Shown here piece after piece: positions 1 through 7,473 of a stretch of DNA of 64,000 nucleotides. Both the position numbers and the translations under genes were made by a program. Where the stretch lies: the NCBI GenBank assembly GCA_903835065.1, contig CAILLO010000028.1, positions 1 through 64,000 of the forward strand, given 5' to 3'. The notes beneath the pieces were generated by a model. That model worked only from the letters and a program-made list of their open reading frames with translations. It was not told where the DNA came from and did not search any database. How positions within the stretch are numbered: the stretch's first letter is position 1; each line of letters starts with the position of its first letter. This DNA comes from an uncultured Eubacteriales bacterium (GTDB lineage Bacteria; Bacillota; Clostridia; Saccharofermentanales; UBA5734).

Positions 1-247
1 GGGACGTCATGATGTTCATGTTGTCGTCCTGCGTCACGGCGCATACGGCGTCCGTGGTCTCGATGCCGGCGCTCTTCAGCACGTCCTTGTCGATCGGCAC
101 GCCGTTGATCTTGATGCAGTCGATGTCGTCGGCGTTCGTCAGGAGATTGCGGTCGTTCTCGATGATCACGACTTCGTTCCCCGCCTCGACGAGTTCCCTT
201 GCGAGCGACGAACCGACCTTGCCGCAACCGATCACGATGATCTGCAT
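1..247 (-). CDS. trkA: TrkA-N domain potassium uptake regulator, N-terminal fragment cut by window edge
   Basis: Only the first 82 residues are in the window. They form the start of a Rossmann fold: MQIIVIGCGKVGSSLARELV contains the nucleotide-binding GxGxxG-type loop (GCGKVGSS), followed by an acidic residue at the end of the second strand (VVIIENDR), as in NAD-binding TrkA/KtrA subunits. The family gates Trk/Ktr K+ channels in the cytoplasm in response to bound nucleotide. The ATG is preceded by a purine-rich AAGGAAGGG. It lies downstream of the TrmH-type gene, an order common in Clostridia. The C-terminal TrkA-C domain cannot be checked because the gene runs off the left edge. Confidence 0.8.
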   Translation of the reverse strand, partial: MQIIVIGCGKVGSSLARELVEAGNEVVIIENDRNLLTNADDIDCIKINGVPIDKDVLKSAGIETTDAVCAVTQDDNMNIMTS

Positions 248-293
248 GGGTTCCCTTCCTTCCGGGTCCGGGCGTTTCTGGTCCGGACGCGTC

Positions 294-1112
294 CTACCCG
301 CCTCGACGCGAGGCCTTCAGCATCTCGTAGACGAGGATCGCGGCGGCCGCCGCGACATTGAGCGATTCGGCCCGCCCGGGCATCGGGATGCGCGTCCGGA
401 GGCCGCACAGCGCGACCGCCTCGGGCGAAAGCCCGTTGGCCTCGTTTCCGACCAGGACGGCGCCCTTCCCCGGCAGCGGCCGTGCGAAGAGGTCCGGGCC
501 ATCGAGCACGGCGGCGACGAGCGGAAGTCCCGCGGCGCGCAACCACCCGGCGGTCTCAGGCACGGAGGCCCTGTGGACCGGCAGGTGGAAGACCGATCCC
601 ATCGATGCGCGCAGCGCCTTGTCGTTGCAGGGGTCGGCGCATCCCGGGGCGACCACGACGGCAGTGACGCCCGCCGCGTCGGCGGTGCGGATCATGGTGC
701 CGATATTGCCAGGGTCGCGCACGTCCTCGAGGACGAGGTACCGCCCTTCGGGGTCCGCCGACGACGGCAGCCCCTGGATCACCGGGCTGTCGCAGAGGAG
801 CGCGTATCCCTGCGGCGTAGAAGTCGCGCACAGCCTCGGGAAGAGGACGTCCGAGAGAACGACCGCCTCGGCGGCGGCTTTCCCTGCCCGTTCCGCCAGT
901 CGGACCGCTTCCGGGCTCCCCGCGACGCCTTCCGACAGGAAAAGCACCTTCGAGGAGCAGCCGGAGCCCAGCGCCTCCTCGCAGAGGCGCAGGCCCTCGA
1001 GCAGGACGAGAGAGGCGTCTCCGTCGTCCGGACGACCCGACCGCACGGCCAGGCCTTTGCGGAAGATCCGGTTCTCCTTGCTCGAGATGAACTGCATCGG
1101 AAGATGCTTCAT
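294..1112 (-). CDS. TrmH/SpoU-family RNA 2'-O-ribose methyltransferase
   Basis: 272 residues, close to the usual 250-280 for stand-alone TrmH/RlmB-like enzymes. The three SPOUT motifs are visible: motif 1 NIGTMIRTADAAGV in the middle, motif 2 VLVGNEANGLSPEA, and motif 3 IPMPGRAESLNVAAAAA near the C terminus, which together form the trefoil knot that binds S-adenosylmethionine. The N-terminal part (SSKENRIFRKGLAVRSGR) looks like the substrate-binding domain of TsnR/RlmB-type proteins that modify rRNA. It follows rplT directly, a typical clostridial arrangement. The exact RNA target cannot be read from sequence. No strong ribosome binding site precedes the first ATG; a second ATG five codons in (ending 1097) is an alternative start. 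Confidence 0.9.
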   Translation of the reverse strand: MKHLPMQFISSKENRIFRKGLAVRSGRPDDGDASLVLLEGLRLCEEALGSGCSSKVLFLSEGVAGSPEAVRLAERAGKAAAEAVVLSDVLFPRLCATSTPQGYALLCDSPVIQGLPSSADPEGRYLVLEDVRDPGNIGTMIRTADAAGVTAVVVAPGCADPCNDKALRASMGSVFHLPVHRASVPETAGWLRAAGLPLVAAVLDGPDLFARPLPGKGAVLVGNEANGLSPEAVALCGLRTRIPMPGRAESLNVAAAAAILVYEMLKASRRGG

Positions 1113-1173
1113 GAAATCGAAGGACGGGTGCTGCCACCCGCCCTTTCGGCCTCGCTTCCCTTTATGGCGTCCG

Positions 1174-1524
1174 TCAGGCGGATTGGACGCGCTGGCACAG
1201 CGCCTTGAAGGCGTCGGCGTCGTGGACGGCGATATCGGCCAGGACCTTGCGGTCGAGGGCGATGCCGGCCTTCTTCAGCCCGCTCATGAAGCGGCTGTAG
1301 GACATGCCGTTGATGCGGGCTGCGGCGTTGATGCGGACGATCCACAGGCGGCGGAAGTCGCGCTTCTTGGCGCGGCGGTCGCGGTACGCGTAATTGAGGG
1401 ACTTCATCACTGCCTGGTTGGCGATGCGGAAGACGATGCTCTTCTTGCCGAAGTAGCCCTTCGCCTGCTTGATCACCTTCTTGTGACGGGCACGGGTGCG
1501 GAGAGAACGCTTGACTCTGGTCAT
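1174..1524 (-). CDS. rplT: 50S ribosomal protein L20
   Basis: 116 residues starting [20 protein letters not shown], highly basic throughout and full length for L20, which binds 23S rRNA early in 50S assembly. In many bacteria L20 also represses its own operon. The chosen ATG is 9 nt after GGAGG; an in-frame TTG three codons upstream touches the Shine-Dalgarno and is rejected. It is the third gene of the infC-rpmI-rplT operon. Confidence 0.98.
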   Translation of the reverse strand: MTRVKRSLRTRARHKKVIKQAKGYFGKKSIVFRIANQAVMKSLNYAYRDRRAKKRDFRRLWIVRINAAARINGMSYSRFMSGLKKAGIALDRKVLADIAVHDADAFKALCQRVQSA

Positions 1525-1579
1525 CGGGATCAACCTCCTCGGGGTTCAGCGGCGGGACGAGGCCTCGCCGAGCGAATTC

Positions 1580-1777
1580 CTACTTGTATGGGATCATCGA
1601 CTTGATCGTGTGAGCGTTCTGGGGCTTCGCGATGACGGAACCGCGGAGGTTCCTCTTCCGCTTCGTCGTCTTCTTGGTCAGGATATGCTTCTTGAAGGCC
1701 TGGAAGCGCTTGACCTTCCCCGTTCCGGTGATGCTGAACCTCTTCTTGGACGCACTGTGGGTCTTCATCTTCGGCAT
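1580..1777 (-). CDS. rpmI: 50S ribosomal protein L35
   Basis: 65 residues starting MPKMKTHSASKKRFSITGTG, the classic L35 N terminus, with the basic KRKRNLRG segment in the C-terminal half. It is a small structural protein of the large ribosomal subunit. Two in-frame ATGs exist: the upstream one (1784-1786) abuts the AGGAGG with no spacer, whereas the ATG at 1775-1777 has a 9-nt spacer and gives the conserved MPKMKT start, so it was chosen. The gene sits between infC and rplT. Confidence 0.98.
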   Translation of the reverse strand: MPKMKTHSASKKRFSITGTGKVKRFQAFKKHILTKKTTKRKRNLRGSVIAKPQNAHTIKSMIPYK

Positions 1778-1815
1778 TTCGCTCATCCTCCTGTCGAATC
1801 ACCGCATGCTGCGGG

Positions 1816-2337
1816 TCATGATTTCTTCGGCTGCAGGAACATGATCATGTTCCTTCCTTCGATCTTCGGGTCGCGGTCGATCTGTCCGAACTCCTTGCAT
1901 CCGTCCGCGAACTCGCGCATCACGGCGTAGCCCTGGTTCGTGTAGGTCATCTCGCGTCCGCGGAACTTGAGGACCACCTTGACGCGGTCTCCTTCGCCGA
2001 GGAATCGGCAGGCGTTGCGCGTCTTGAACCCGAGGTCGTGCTCCTCGGTGCGGAGCTTGAGCTGGACTTCCTTGACCTCGGTGATCTTCTGGTTCTTCTT
2101 GGCTTCCCGTTCCTTCTTCGCCATCTCGAACATGTACTTTCCGTAGTCCATGATCTTGCAGACGGGCGGCTCGGCGGTCGGTGAGATGCAGACGAGGTCG
2201 AGCTCGCTTTCTTCGGCGCGGGTCCTGGCTTCGGCGATCGGCACGACGCCGACCATGTCCCCGTTGCCGTCGATCAGTCGAACTTCCCGGAAACGGATTT
2301 CCTCGTTGATCATCAGACCTTCTTGCGATCGGCTAAT
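1816..2337 (-). CDS. infC: translation initiation factor IF-3, probable ATT start
   Basis: IF-3 binds the 30S subunit, blocks subunit rejoining and checks the start codon. The conserved body begins INEEIRFREVRLIDGNGDMV and includes the linker helix (MAKKEREAKKNQKI) and the C-terminal domain ending MIMFLQPKKS. The first ATG is at 2311-2313 with only a weak AAGAAGG nearby. In frame upstream, an ATT at 2335-2337 lies exactly 9 nt after GGAGG (2347-2351) and gives the residues ISRSQEGLMINEE, resembling the normal IF-3 N terminus. AUU is the known autoregulated start of E. coli infC, so I place the start there (173 aa); the ATG start would give 165 aa. A second ATT at 2341-2343 is too close to the Shine-Dalgarno. 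Confidence 0.93.
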   Translation of the reverse strand: MSRSQEGLMINEEIRFREVRLIDGNGDMVGVVPIAEARTRAEESELDLVCISPTAEPPVCKIMDYGKYMFEMAKKEREAKKNQKITEVKEVQLKLRTEEHDLGFKTRNACRFLGEGDRVKVVLKFRGREMTYTNQGYAVMREFADGCKEFGQIDRDPKIEGRNMIMFLQPKKS

Positions 2338-2490
2338 TCGAATGCACCTCCCATGATCTGCAGAAATGAAAAGGACGAATGCCCTTCTATCTGCATCCGC
2401 CCATCGTACACGCGGAATCGTCCGCGGTTCTGACGTTATTGACCTCTTCGCGTCGCTCGAGGTGAGAAGCGGATGCTCCTGCTTGTTCCT
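2338..2490 (-). promoter_or_regulatory. structured 5' leader of the infC-rpmI-rplT operon
   Basis: About 150 nt of untranslated RNA lies between the promoter and infC. On the minus strand an 8-bp long-range helix can form between GCATCCGC (2469-2476) and GCGGATGC (2393-2400). It encloses a perfect 6-bp hairpin, CGCGGA/TCCGCG with a 4-nt loop (2411-2426). A weaker hairpin (AAGG/CCTT) followed by a T-rich stretch lies nearer the start codon. Ribosomal protein L20 controls this operon through leader RNA in Bacillales and E. coli; that this leader does so is inference. Confidence 0.55.
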
Positions 2491-2495
2491 CGGTC

Positions 2496-2524
2496 ATACT
2501 ACATGGCGAGGGACCCCGTGTCAA
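2496..2524 (-). promoter_or_regulatory. sigma-70-type promoter of the infC operon
   Basis: Minus strand: -35 TTGACA (2519-2524, perfect consensus), a 17-nt spacer, and -10 TAGTAT (2496-2501). Transcription would start near 2489. Confidence 0.8.
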
Positions 2525-2571
2525 CAGACCCTCCCCGCGGTATCATGGACGAAGTGCAAGGAGGCGGATCG

Positions 2572-3066
2572 ATGGGTGCGGACCATGCCAAGACCAACGC
2601 CATGCGGATGCTCGACGCGGCCGGGATCCCATATGGAACGCTCGCGTATGTGGTCGACGAGGAGGACCTGTCCGGCGCCTCCGTCGCGAAGAAGGTGGGG
2701 CTGTCCGCCGACGAGGTCTTCAAGACCCTCGTCCTCCGCAGCCACGCCGGTGAAGTCGTCGTGGCCTGCCTTCCCGTCTCCGCCGAACTGGACCTGAAGG
2801 CGCTCGCGGCGGCGGCCGGCTGCAAGTCGGTGGAACTGGCGCCGCTCAAGGAGCTGCTTCCGCTGACGGGCTACATCCGGGGCGGCTGCTCGCCCATCGG
2901 CATGAAGAAGTCGTATCCCGTGTTCCTCGACGAGACCGCGCTCCTCTACGACCACATCGCCGTCAGCGCCGGCGTCCGGGGACTCCAGGTCCGGCTGTCG
3001 CCCGAAGACCTCGCGCGCTTCGTCGGCGCGCGCTTCTGCGAAATCGGCCGCACGGGTTCCCGCTAG
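2572..3066 (+). CDS. ybaK: YbaK/EbsC-family Cys-tRNA(Pro) deacylase
   Basis: 164 residues. The YbaK/ProX editing-domain fold is recognisable: a conserved lysine in SADEVFKTLVLR (the catalytic Lys of YbaK lies in the equivalent VFKTL segment), then VVACLPVSAELDLKALAAA, and the glycine-rich GYIRGGCSPIGMKKSYPVFL near the C terminus. The family hydrolyses cysteine mischarged on tRNA(Pro) in the cytoplasm. The start ATG follows AAGGAGG with a 7-nt spacer. It is divergent from the infC promoter, and its stop codon overlaps that of the next gene on the opposite strand inside a single CTAG. Confidence 0.9.
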   Translation: MGADHAKTNAMRMLDAAGIPYGTLAYVVDEEDLSGASVAKKVGLSADEVFKTLVLRSHAGEVVVACLPVSAELDLKALAAAAGCKSVELAPLKELLPLTGYIRGGCSPIGMKKSYPVFLDETALLYDHIAVSAGVRGLQVRLSPEDLARFVGARFCEIGRTGSR

Positions 3067-3389
3067 GCGTCGCGGGAGATGGCCAGATGCACGTCCTTCG
3101 GCAGGGCGAGCGAGCAGGCCACCTCGATGGCCTTCAGGACGCCCGCGGGGACGGTGCAGACGACGTGCTTGAGGTGCACGGCGGCCTCGGTGACCGTGTT
3201 CTTCCCGAACGCCGTGAAGATCTGCTCGTAGGCGTCGAGTTCGCCGGCCGCTTCGAGCGCCTCGGCCATCTTCGCCACGTGCGCGCAATCCGAGCGGATC
3301 GAGAGCCGGACGCTCTCTCCGTCGGCGGAGACGGCCTCGATGACGGTGTGGAATCCGCAGATTCCGGCATCTACTTCGACTTTCGCCAT
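3063..3389 (-). CDS. conserved small protein, DUF6951-like
   Basis: 108 residues starting [20 protein letters not shown]. The early CGF motif, a central Cys (SDCAHVAKMAEAL) and the ending CSLALPKDVHLAISRD recall the clostridial DUF6951 family, whose function is not known. There is no signal peptide or membrane segment. The ATG has AAGGAGG with a 7-nt spacer located inside the 3' end of the upstream PAP2 gene, so the two are translationally coupled. The stop codon shares a CTAG with the convergent ybaK stop. The family assignment is from memory of the N-terminal pattern. Confidence 0.75.
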   Translation of the reverse strand: MAKVEVDAGICGFHTVIEAVSADGESVRLSIRSDCAHVAKMAEALEAAGELDAYEQIFTAFGKNTVTEAAVHLKHVVCTVPAGVLKAIEVACSLALPKDVHLAISRDA

Positions 3390-4012
3390 GGGAATCCCTC
3401 CTTTGGAATCTCGAGCGGCAGGGCGACGGCCAGCGCCAGGACGAGACCGGCCGGAATGTCGGGGGTGTTGTGCTGCTTGACCAGGACGGTCGACGCGCAC
3501 ACGAGGAGGCAGAAGACGAGGCTCGCGGCCTGGAAGGCCCTCGCGCGGGGCTTCCAGCGGTACAGGTTCCAGAACACGAGAACGGAATAGAGGACGTGGG
3601 TGCTGGGGAGGCTGTTGAAGGGCCGGTCGATGGAATAAATCCAGCGGAGGACGTCGTAGAGGAATCCCTTCTCCGTCGGCCACGGTCGCTGCATGTACGT
3701 CGGGAAGAAATAGAAGACGGCGGTGGCGATCGCCATGCCGATGAACACGGAGAGGACGAAGCGATAGAAGCGGTCCGACGGGTCGAGGAACAGGACGACG
3801 CAGGCGCCGGCGACGTAGAGGGACCAGAGGACGTAGGGAATCACGAAGACCGGCGTCAGCGGAATCAGGGCGTCGAGCGGCGTGTCCACGACGACGGGGA
3901 CGAGTCCGCGGGCGTCGTTCAGGCGGTTCGTGAAGAGGTAGCCGTAGGTGCCGGCCAGGAAGAGGGAGAAAAAGGCGAGGCGGCGCAGCGCCTCCCGTGG
4001 CGGGATCCTCAT
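3371..4012 (-). CDS. PAP2-family membrane phosphatase
   Basis: 213 residues with about five to six hydrophobic segments. Two phosphatase motifs are visible: a PSTH motif in [15 protein letters not shown] (C2-like) and [16 protein letters not shown] (C3-like, with the conserved His and Asp). The spacing and the substitution of Thr for Gly in PSGH place it closest to the AUR1/inositol-phosphotransferase-like branch of the family. It probably dephosphorylates a lipid phosphate at the membrane; the substrate is unknown. The minus strand upstream has a good -10 (TACAAT) but no convincing -35. Its 3' end overlaps the DUF6951-like gene by 19 nt. Confidence 0.85.
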   Translation of the reverse strand: MRIPPREALRRLAFFSLFLAGTYGYLFTNRLNDARGLVPVVVDTPLDALIPLTPVFVIPYVLWSLYVAGACVVLFLDPSDRFYRFVLSVFIGMAIATAVFYFFPTYMQRPWPTEKGFLYDVLRWIYSIDRPFNSLPSTHVLYSVLVFWNLYRWKPRARAFQAASLVFCLLVCASTVLVKQHNTPDIPAGLVLALAVALPLEIPKEGFPWRKSK

Positions 4013-4158
4013 GGTGCCCCCTTTCGGATGTATCGCTTCCGATGGCCATTGTACTCCATCCGCGTCGTTCCATGACCGTATCCCTAGAGCCGGAAAACCT
4101 TCCGGGAGAACCGTATGATGGGCGAAAAGGATCCTTGTCTCCCGAAAGGAGTCTCCCC

Positions 4159-5271
4159 ATGAAGATCGACCAGATCCTCGCCGGCCTGCGCGAAGGCTCG
4201 CCGGTGCACCTCCATGAATCCGGCGGCGCCGCGACCGTGTTCTCGGCCGAGGGCTGGCTCGCCTCCCCCCTTCCGCTCGTCCAGCGCGTCGTCCTCGCGT
4301 ACCCCGAAGAATCCCTCCTGGAGCTGGAGATTCCCGTGTACCACGAATCGGTGGGCCACCGGAGCTTCCGGCGCTTCTGCGGGCCCGTCCGCGTCGACGG
4401 CGCCGAGGATCCCTCCGTCACCCTGCGGGCGATTCTCGCGCACGACCGCTCGAAGCCCTTCGTCCCAGGCGGAGCGCTGCTTCCCGTTCCCGTGACGCGC
4501 GAAGGCGTCCAGCGCAACATGACGGTCTACGAAGCCGCGGCGGACCTGTGCCGCCTGGCCGGAATCCCGCCCGCCGCCGTCGTCGTGCGGCTGGAGGACT
4601 GCCCGGAGTGCGCAGCGGACGGGGCCACCGGCCCGCTGTCGATGACGCTCGACGAAGTGGTCGCCGTCATGCGGGAAAGGGGGTCGCTGGTCGAACATTC
4701 CGCTGAAGCCGAGATGCCGACGTGGCATGGCGATTTCCGCATCCACACGTTCATCGAGACGCATACAGGCAAGCACCACGTCGCGCTCGTGAAGGGCACG
4801 CTCGATCCGGAGACCCCGATCCTCGTGCGCGTCCACTCCGAGTGCCTCACCGGTGACGCCTTCGCCTCCAAGCGGTGCGACTGCGGCCAGCAGCTCGACG
4901 CCGCCCTCGATCTCATCGACGGGGAGGGGCGCGGCGTGTTGCTGTACATGCGCCAGGAGGGACGCGGCATCGGCCTCGTGAACAAGATCAAGGCCTACGC
5001 CCTGCAGGACCAGGGGAAGGACACCGTCGAGGCCAACGTGCTGCTCGGCTTTCCGCCGGACATGCGCGAATATGGAATCGGGGCGCGGATCCTCCGCGAC
5101 CTGGGGCTGCGCAGGATCCGCCTGCTGACGAACAACCCGCTCAAGATCGAGGGACTCGCCGGGTTCGGGCTGGACGTCGTGGAACGGGTTCCGATCGTGC
5201 TGCCCGTCAACCCGAAGAACGAATTCTATATGGACACCAAGAAGGACAAGATGGGGCACATCCTCGGCTAG
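4159..5271 (+). CDS. ribA: GTP cyclohydrolase II fused to a degenerate DHBP-synthase-like domain
   Basis: 370 residues. The C-terminal half is a clear GTP cyclohydrolase II, the first step of riboflavin synthesis: the zinc motif in [20 protein letters not shown] supplies three Cys, followed by [25 protein letters not shown] and [10 protein letters not shown]. The N-terminal ~190 residues align only with the later part of 3,4-dihydroxy-2-butanone-4-phosphate synthase ([20 protein letters not shown] resembles its AVDLARLAGL segment). The catalytic acidic stretch (DREDEGD type) and the GHTEA motif are missing, so this half is probably inactive as RibB. No other rib biosynthesis gene is adjacent. 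The ATG follows AAAGGAG with a 7-nt spacer. The stop overlaps that of tag in a CTAG. Confidence 0.92.
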   Translation: MKIDQILAGLREGSPVHLHESGGAATVFSAEGWLASPLPLVQRVVLAYPEESLLELEIPVYHESVGHRSFRRFCGPVRVDGAEDPSVTLRAILAHDRSKPFVPGGALLPVPVTREGVQRNMTVYEAAADLCRLAGIPPAAVVVRLEDCPECAADGATGPLSMTLDEVVAVMRERGSLVEHSAEAEMPTWHGDFRIHTFIETHTGKHHVALVKGTLDPETPILVRVHSECLTGDAFASKRCDCGQQLDAALDLIDGEGRGVLLYMRQEGRGIGLVNKIKAYALQDQGKDTVEANVLLGFPPDMREYGIGARILRDLGLRRIRLLTNNPLKIEGLAGFGLDVVERVPIVLPVNPKNEFYMDTKKDKMGHILG

Positions 5272-5849
5272 CGGATCCGGACGTCCCCCGCCCGACGGAG
5301 GTCCGCCTTGCGAACGCAGTCGTCGAGGTGGTCGTCGACGAGCCCCATTGCCTGCAGGTAGCTGTAGACGATCGTGCTGCCGACGAAGCGGAATCCGCGC
5401 CGGAGCAGGTCTTTCGAGATCCGGTCCGACAGCTCCGTCGTGACCGGCATGTCCGCGTAGGTCTTCAGGGAATGCACCTCGGGACGGCCGTCGACGAAGT
5501 TCCAGAGGTAGCGGTCGAACGACCCGAACTCCCGCCGGATCTCGAGGAACCGGGCCGCGTTGCCGATGGCCGCGCGGATCTTGAGGCGGTTGCGCACGAT
5601 GCCCGCGTCCGCCATGAGGGATTCGACCTTGGTTTCGTCGTAGGCGGCGATCCTTTCGGGTTCGAAGCCATCGAAAGCTCTTTCGAAGGCCTCCTTCTTA
5701 TGGAGGATCGTCGCCCAGCTGAGGCCGGCCTGGAACCCTTCCAGGACCAGGAACTCGAACAGGACGGCATCGTCGTGGACGGGGGTCCCCCACTCGTCGT
5801 GATAGGCCTTCATGCTCGGGTCGTCCGTGTTCCAGCAGCAGTCCTTCAC
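5268..5849 (-). CDS. tag: DNA-3-methyladenine glycosylase I
   Basis: 193 residues. Tag removes 3-methyladenine from DNA as the first step of base excision repair. It has the signature MKAYHDEWG near the N terminus, [14 protein letters not shown] in the helix-hairpin-helix core, and zinc ligands Cys (CCWNTDD) and His at the start with His and Cys (HLDDC) near the end. I chose the GTG at 5847-5849 because it has GGGGAGG 7 nt upstream and gives the family start VKDCCWN. It is the last gene of a minus-strand run that begins with the thioesterase gene. Confidence 0.93.
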   Translation of the reverse strand: MKDCCWNTDDPSMKAYHDEWGTPVHDDAVLFEFLVLEGFQAGLSWATILHKKEAFERAFDGFEPERIAAYDETKVESLMADAGIVRNRLKIRAAIGNAARFLEIRREFGSFDRYLWNFVDGRPEVHSLKTYADMPVTTELSDRISKDLLRRGFRFVGSTIVYSYLQAMGLVDDHLDDCVRKADLRRAGDVRIR

Positions 5850-5872
5850 CCCGGGTCCTCCCCTTCGAAGCC

Positions 5873-6314
5873 TCAGCGTCCGACGAACTCGACGAAGACG
5901 ACGACGCCCTCCGTCCTTGCCGTGATGTGGCCGTCCCCGGACTTGTCCAGCACCATCGGTTCCTGGAATCCCCGCATGCCGACGGGGATCACCATCCGTT
6001 CCCCCGGAGCGAGCTGCACGACCAGCGGGTCCGGTACACGGGAGGCGGCCGCCGCTCACGTCAGCGACGAGGAACCGTACGTTGGCGATCCCGAGGGCCT
6101 CGAGCCGTCGTCGCGCCTTCCCCGACAGCTCGGCGGAGCAGAGGCCGGCGAGAAGGGCGGTCTGGTATCCGGAGCACGAGGCTCGGCTGGAAGATCGTCT
6201 GGCCGCACCCGATCGGCAGCGGACCGTCCTATCCGGAATCCCCGACGTAGGGCGGCTCGAGGAACCGGGAGAGGTCGAGGGCGGCGAAGGCCTTTTCGAT
6301 GCGCGATTCCCCAT
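5873..6314 (-). pseudogene. pcm: decayed protein-L-isoaspartate O-methyltransferase (pcm)
   Basis: Fragments of PCMT, which repairs isoaspartyl residues, appear in order but in different frames of the minus strand: RIEKAFAALDLSRFLEP, then DGPLPIGCGQTIFQPSLVL, then SGYQTALLAGL with ARRRLEALGIANVRFLVAD, and finally LAPGERMVIPVG ... VFVEFVGR with a stop at 5873-5875. A TAG interrupts the first fragment, the LEIGTGSG methyl-donor motif has been deleted before SGYQT, and the piece between VAD and the C-terminal part is missing. An ATG with a GGGAG 8 nt upstream remains at 6312-6314. The gene is therefore dead, with at least three frameshifts or deletions. It sits between a membrane-protein gene and tag in what was probably one operon. 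Confidence 0.85.
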
Positions 6315-6337
6315 CGTACGGTCTCCCGCGCCTTCGG

Positions 6338-6820
6338 TCAGCCGAAGGGGCGGCGCGACCGGCAGTCCTTCCGGAACGCGACGATCCGGGGGTGGGCGAC
6401 CAGCATGACGCCGAAGGCGAGGAAGGCCAGACCGAACCCGAACGTCGCGGCATCGAACGTCTCGGAGAGCGAGAGGGCGACGACGACGGTGCCGACTCCG
6501 ATGCGGATCCAGGCGAGCCACCAGGCGACCCGTACGCCGCGGTAGCAGAACAGGTAGATTGCGACGCTGAGGACGAAGCGGACGGGGACGGTGATCCAGG
6601 GGGAGAACTCCGGCTGCACGTCCGGGCTCGTATCGTGGACGATCAGCAGGATCCCGTTCGCGAACTCCAGTGCGGCGAGCGCCAGCAGCAGCCATTTCGT
6701 GAACCGGCGGTCGGCCAGGCGGACCACGAGGGGGCGCTCCCGCTCGGCCTCGGCCGCGCGCAGGGCGGCGTCGGACGGGCGAAGGGCGCGACGAGGCAAC
6801 TGGGTGCGGTCCGGTGTCAT
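6338..6820 (-). CDS. small integral membrane protein of unknown function
   Basis: 160 residues. The first ~50 are hydrophilic and rich in Arg, followed by about four hydrophobic stretches (WLLLALAALEFANGILLIV; VPVRFVLSVAIYLFCY; VAWWLAWIRIGVGTVVVAL; FGFGLAFLAFGVMLVA). I do not recognise the family. The ATG has AAGGAGG with a 7-nt spacer and overlaps the stop of the thioesterase gene in an ATGA, so the two are translated together. The pcm remnant follows directly. Confidence 0.75.
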   Translation of the reverse strand: MTPDRTQLPRRALRPSDAALRAAEAERERPLVVRLADRRFTKWLLLALAALEFANGILLIVHDTSPDVQPEFSPWITVPVRFVLSVAIYLFCYRGVRVAWWLAWIRIGVGTVVVALSLSETFDAATFGFGLAFLAFGVMLVAHPRIVAFRKDCRSRRPFG

Positions 6821-7341
6821 CGGGCGTCCTCCTTTTCCGGGATGTCGAGGAAGTCCCGTTGTCCTTCCGGGTCGTCGGCCTGCCAGTCGCCGCCCACGAT
6901 CGCGGCGTCGGAGATCGAGGAGAAGGGCAGCTTCATGAACCGTCCGGTCGCCTCGACGGCCACGTCGCCGTTCGCGAGGCGGATTTCCGCGCGGCCTTCG
7001 AAGAGCCTGCGCGTGTCGCGCGTCAGGCGTCCGACGGCCGTGACTTCGCGGTCCATCGGCACCGGCTTCCGGTACTTCACGTCGAGCTCGACCGTGACCG
7101 CCCACGTCTCGGGTTCGAGGACGTTGATCGTGCGGGCGATCACCTCGTCCAGCAGCGAGGAGGCGACGCCCCCGTGCAGGCGTCCGGGATATCCCTGGTG
7201 GTCCGGCGTCGGCAGGAACGTTCCGCCGATCTCGCCGTTCTCCAGTTCGTAGAACCGGGCCCTGAGCCCGGAGCGGTTCTGCAGGCCGCAGACCATGCAG
7301 TGGTGGGTGTTGTATTGCTTCTTGAGGACCAGTCGTCGCAT
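6817..7341 (-). CDS. PaaI-type hotdog-fold acyl-CoA thioesterase
   Basis: 174 residues with the pattern of the PaaI/YiiD thioesterase superfamily: an N-terminal HHCMVCGLQN, then YPGRLHGGVASSLLDEVIAR carrying the conserved HGG turn and a Glu/Asp on the hot-dog helix, and VELDVKYRKPVP on the central sheet. Such enzymes hydrolyse acyl-CoA thioesters in the cytoplasm; the substrate is not predictable. The ATG has GGGAG 7 nt upstream. It opens the minus-strand run thioesterase, membrane protein, pcm remnant, tag. Confidence 0.85.
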   Translation of the reverse strand: MRRLVLKKQYNTHHCMVCGLQNRSGLRARFYELENGEIGGTFLPTPDHQGYPGRLHGGVASSLLDEVIARTINVLEPETWAVTVELDVKYRKPVPMDREVTAVGRLTRDTRRLFEGRAEIRLANGDVAVEATGRFMKLPFSSISDAAIVGGDWQADDPEGQRDFLDIPEKEDAR

Positions 7342-7416
7342 CCGTCGGCTCCCTTCGTCTTCTTCCGTCAATATAGCAGATGCCCGGAGGTCCCGCACGG
7401 GTCCCGCACGGGTCGT

Positions 7417-7445
7417 GGAACATCTTCACGATTCCATCGTATAAA
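7417..7445 (+). promoter_or_regulatory. candidate ECF-sigma-type promoter of the lipoprotein gene
   Basis: GGAAC (7417-7421) and CGTAT (7438-7442) are separated by 16 nt, the pattern of many ECF sigma factors (GGAAC/TGAAC-N16-CGTnT). The overlapping TATAAA could also serve a housekeeping sigma factor, but no TTGACA-like box is at the right distance. Confidence 0.4.
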
Positions 7446-7473
7446 GTCCATCCGGCATATAGGAGGTGTTTCC

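Noticed and set aside
4091..4119. Promoter for ribA with a TATGAT box
   Set aside because: The -10 is good, but no -35-like sequence lies at 16-18 nt, and the DNA gives no other support.
7396..7418. Tandem CCCGCACGGGT repeat upstream of the lipoprotein gene
   Set aside because: Only two copies in GC-rich DNA, with no clear relation to either promoter; too weak to call an operator.
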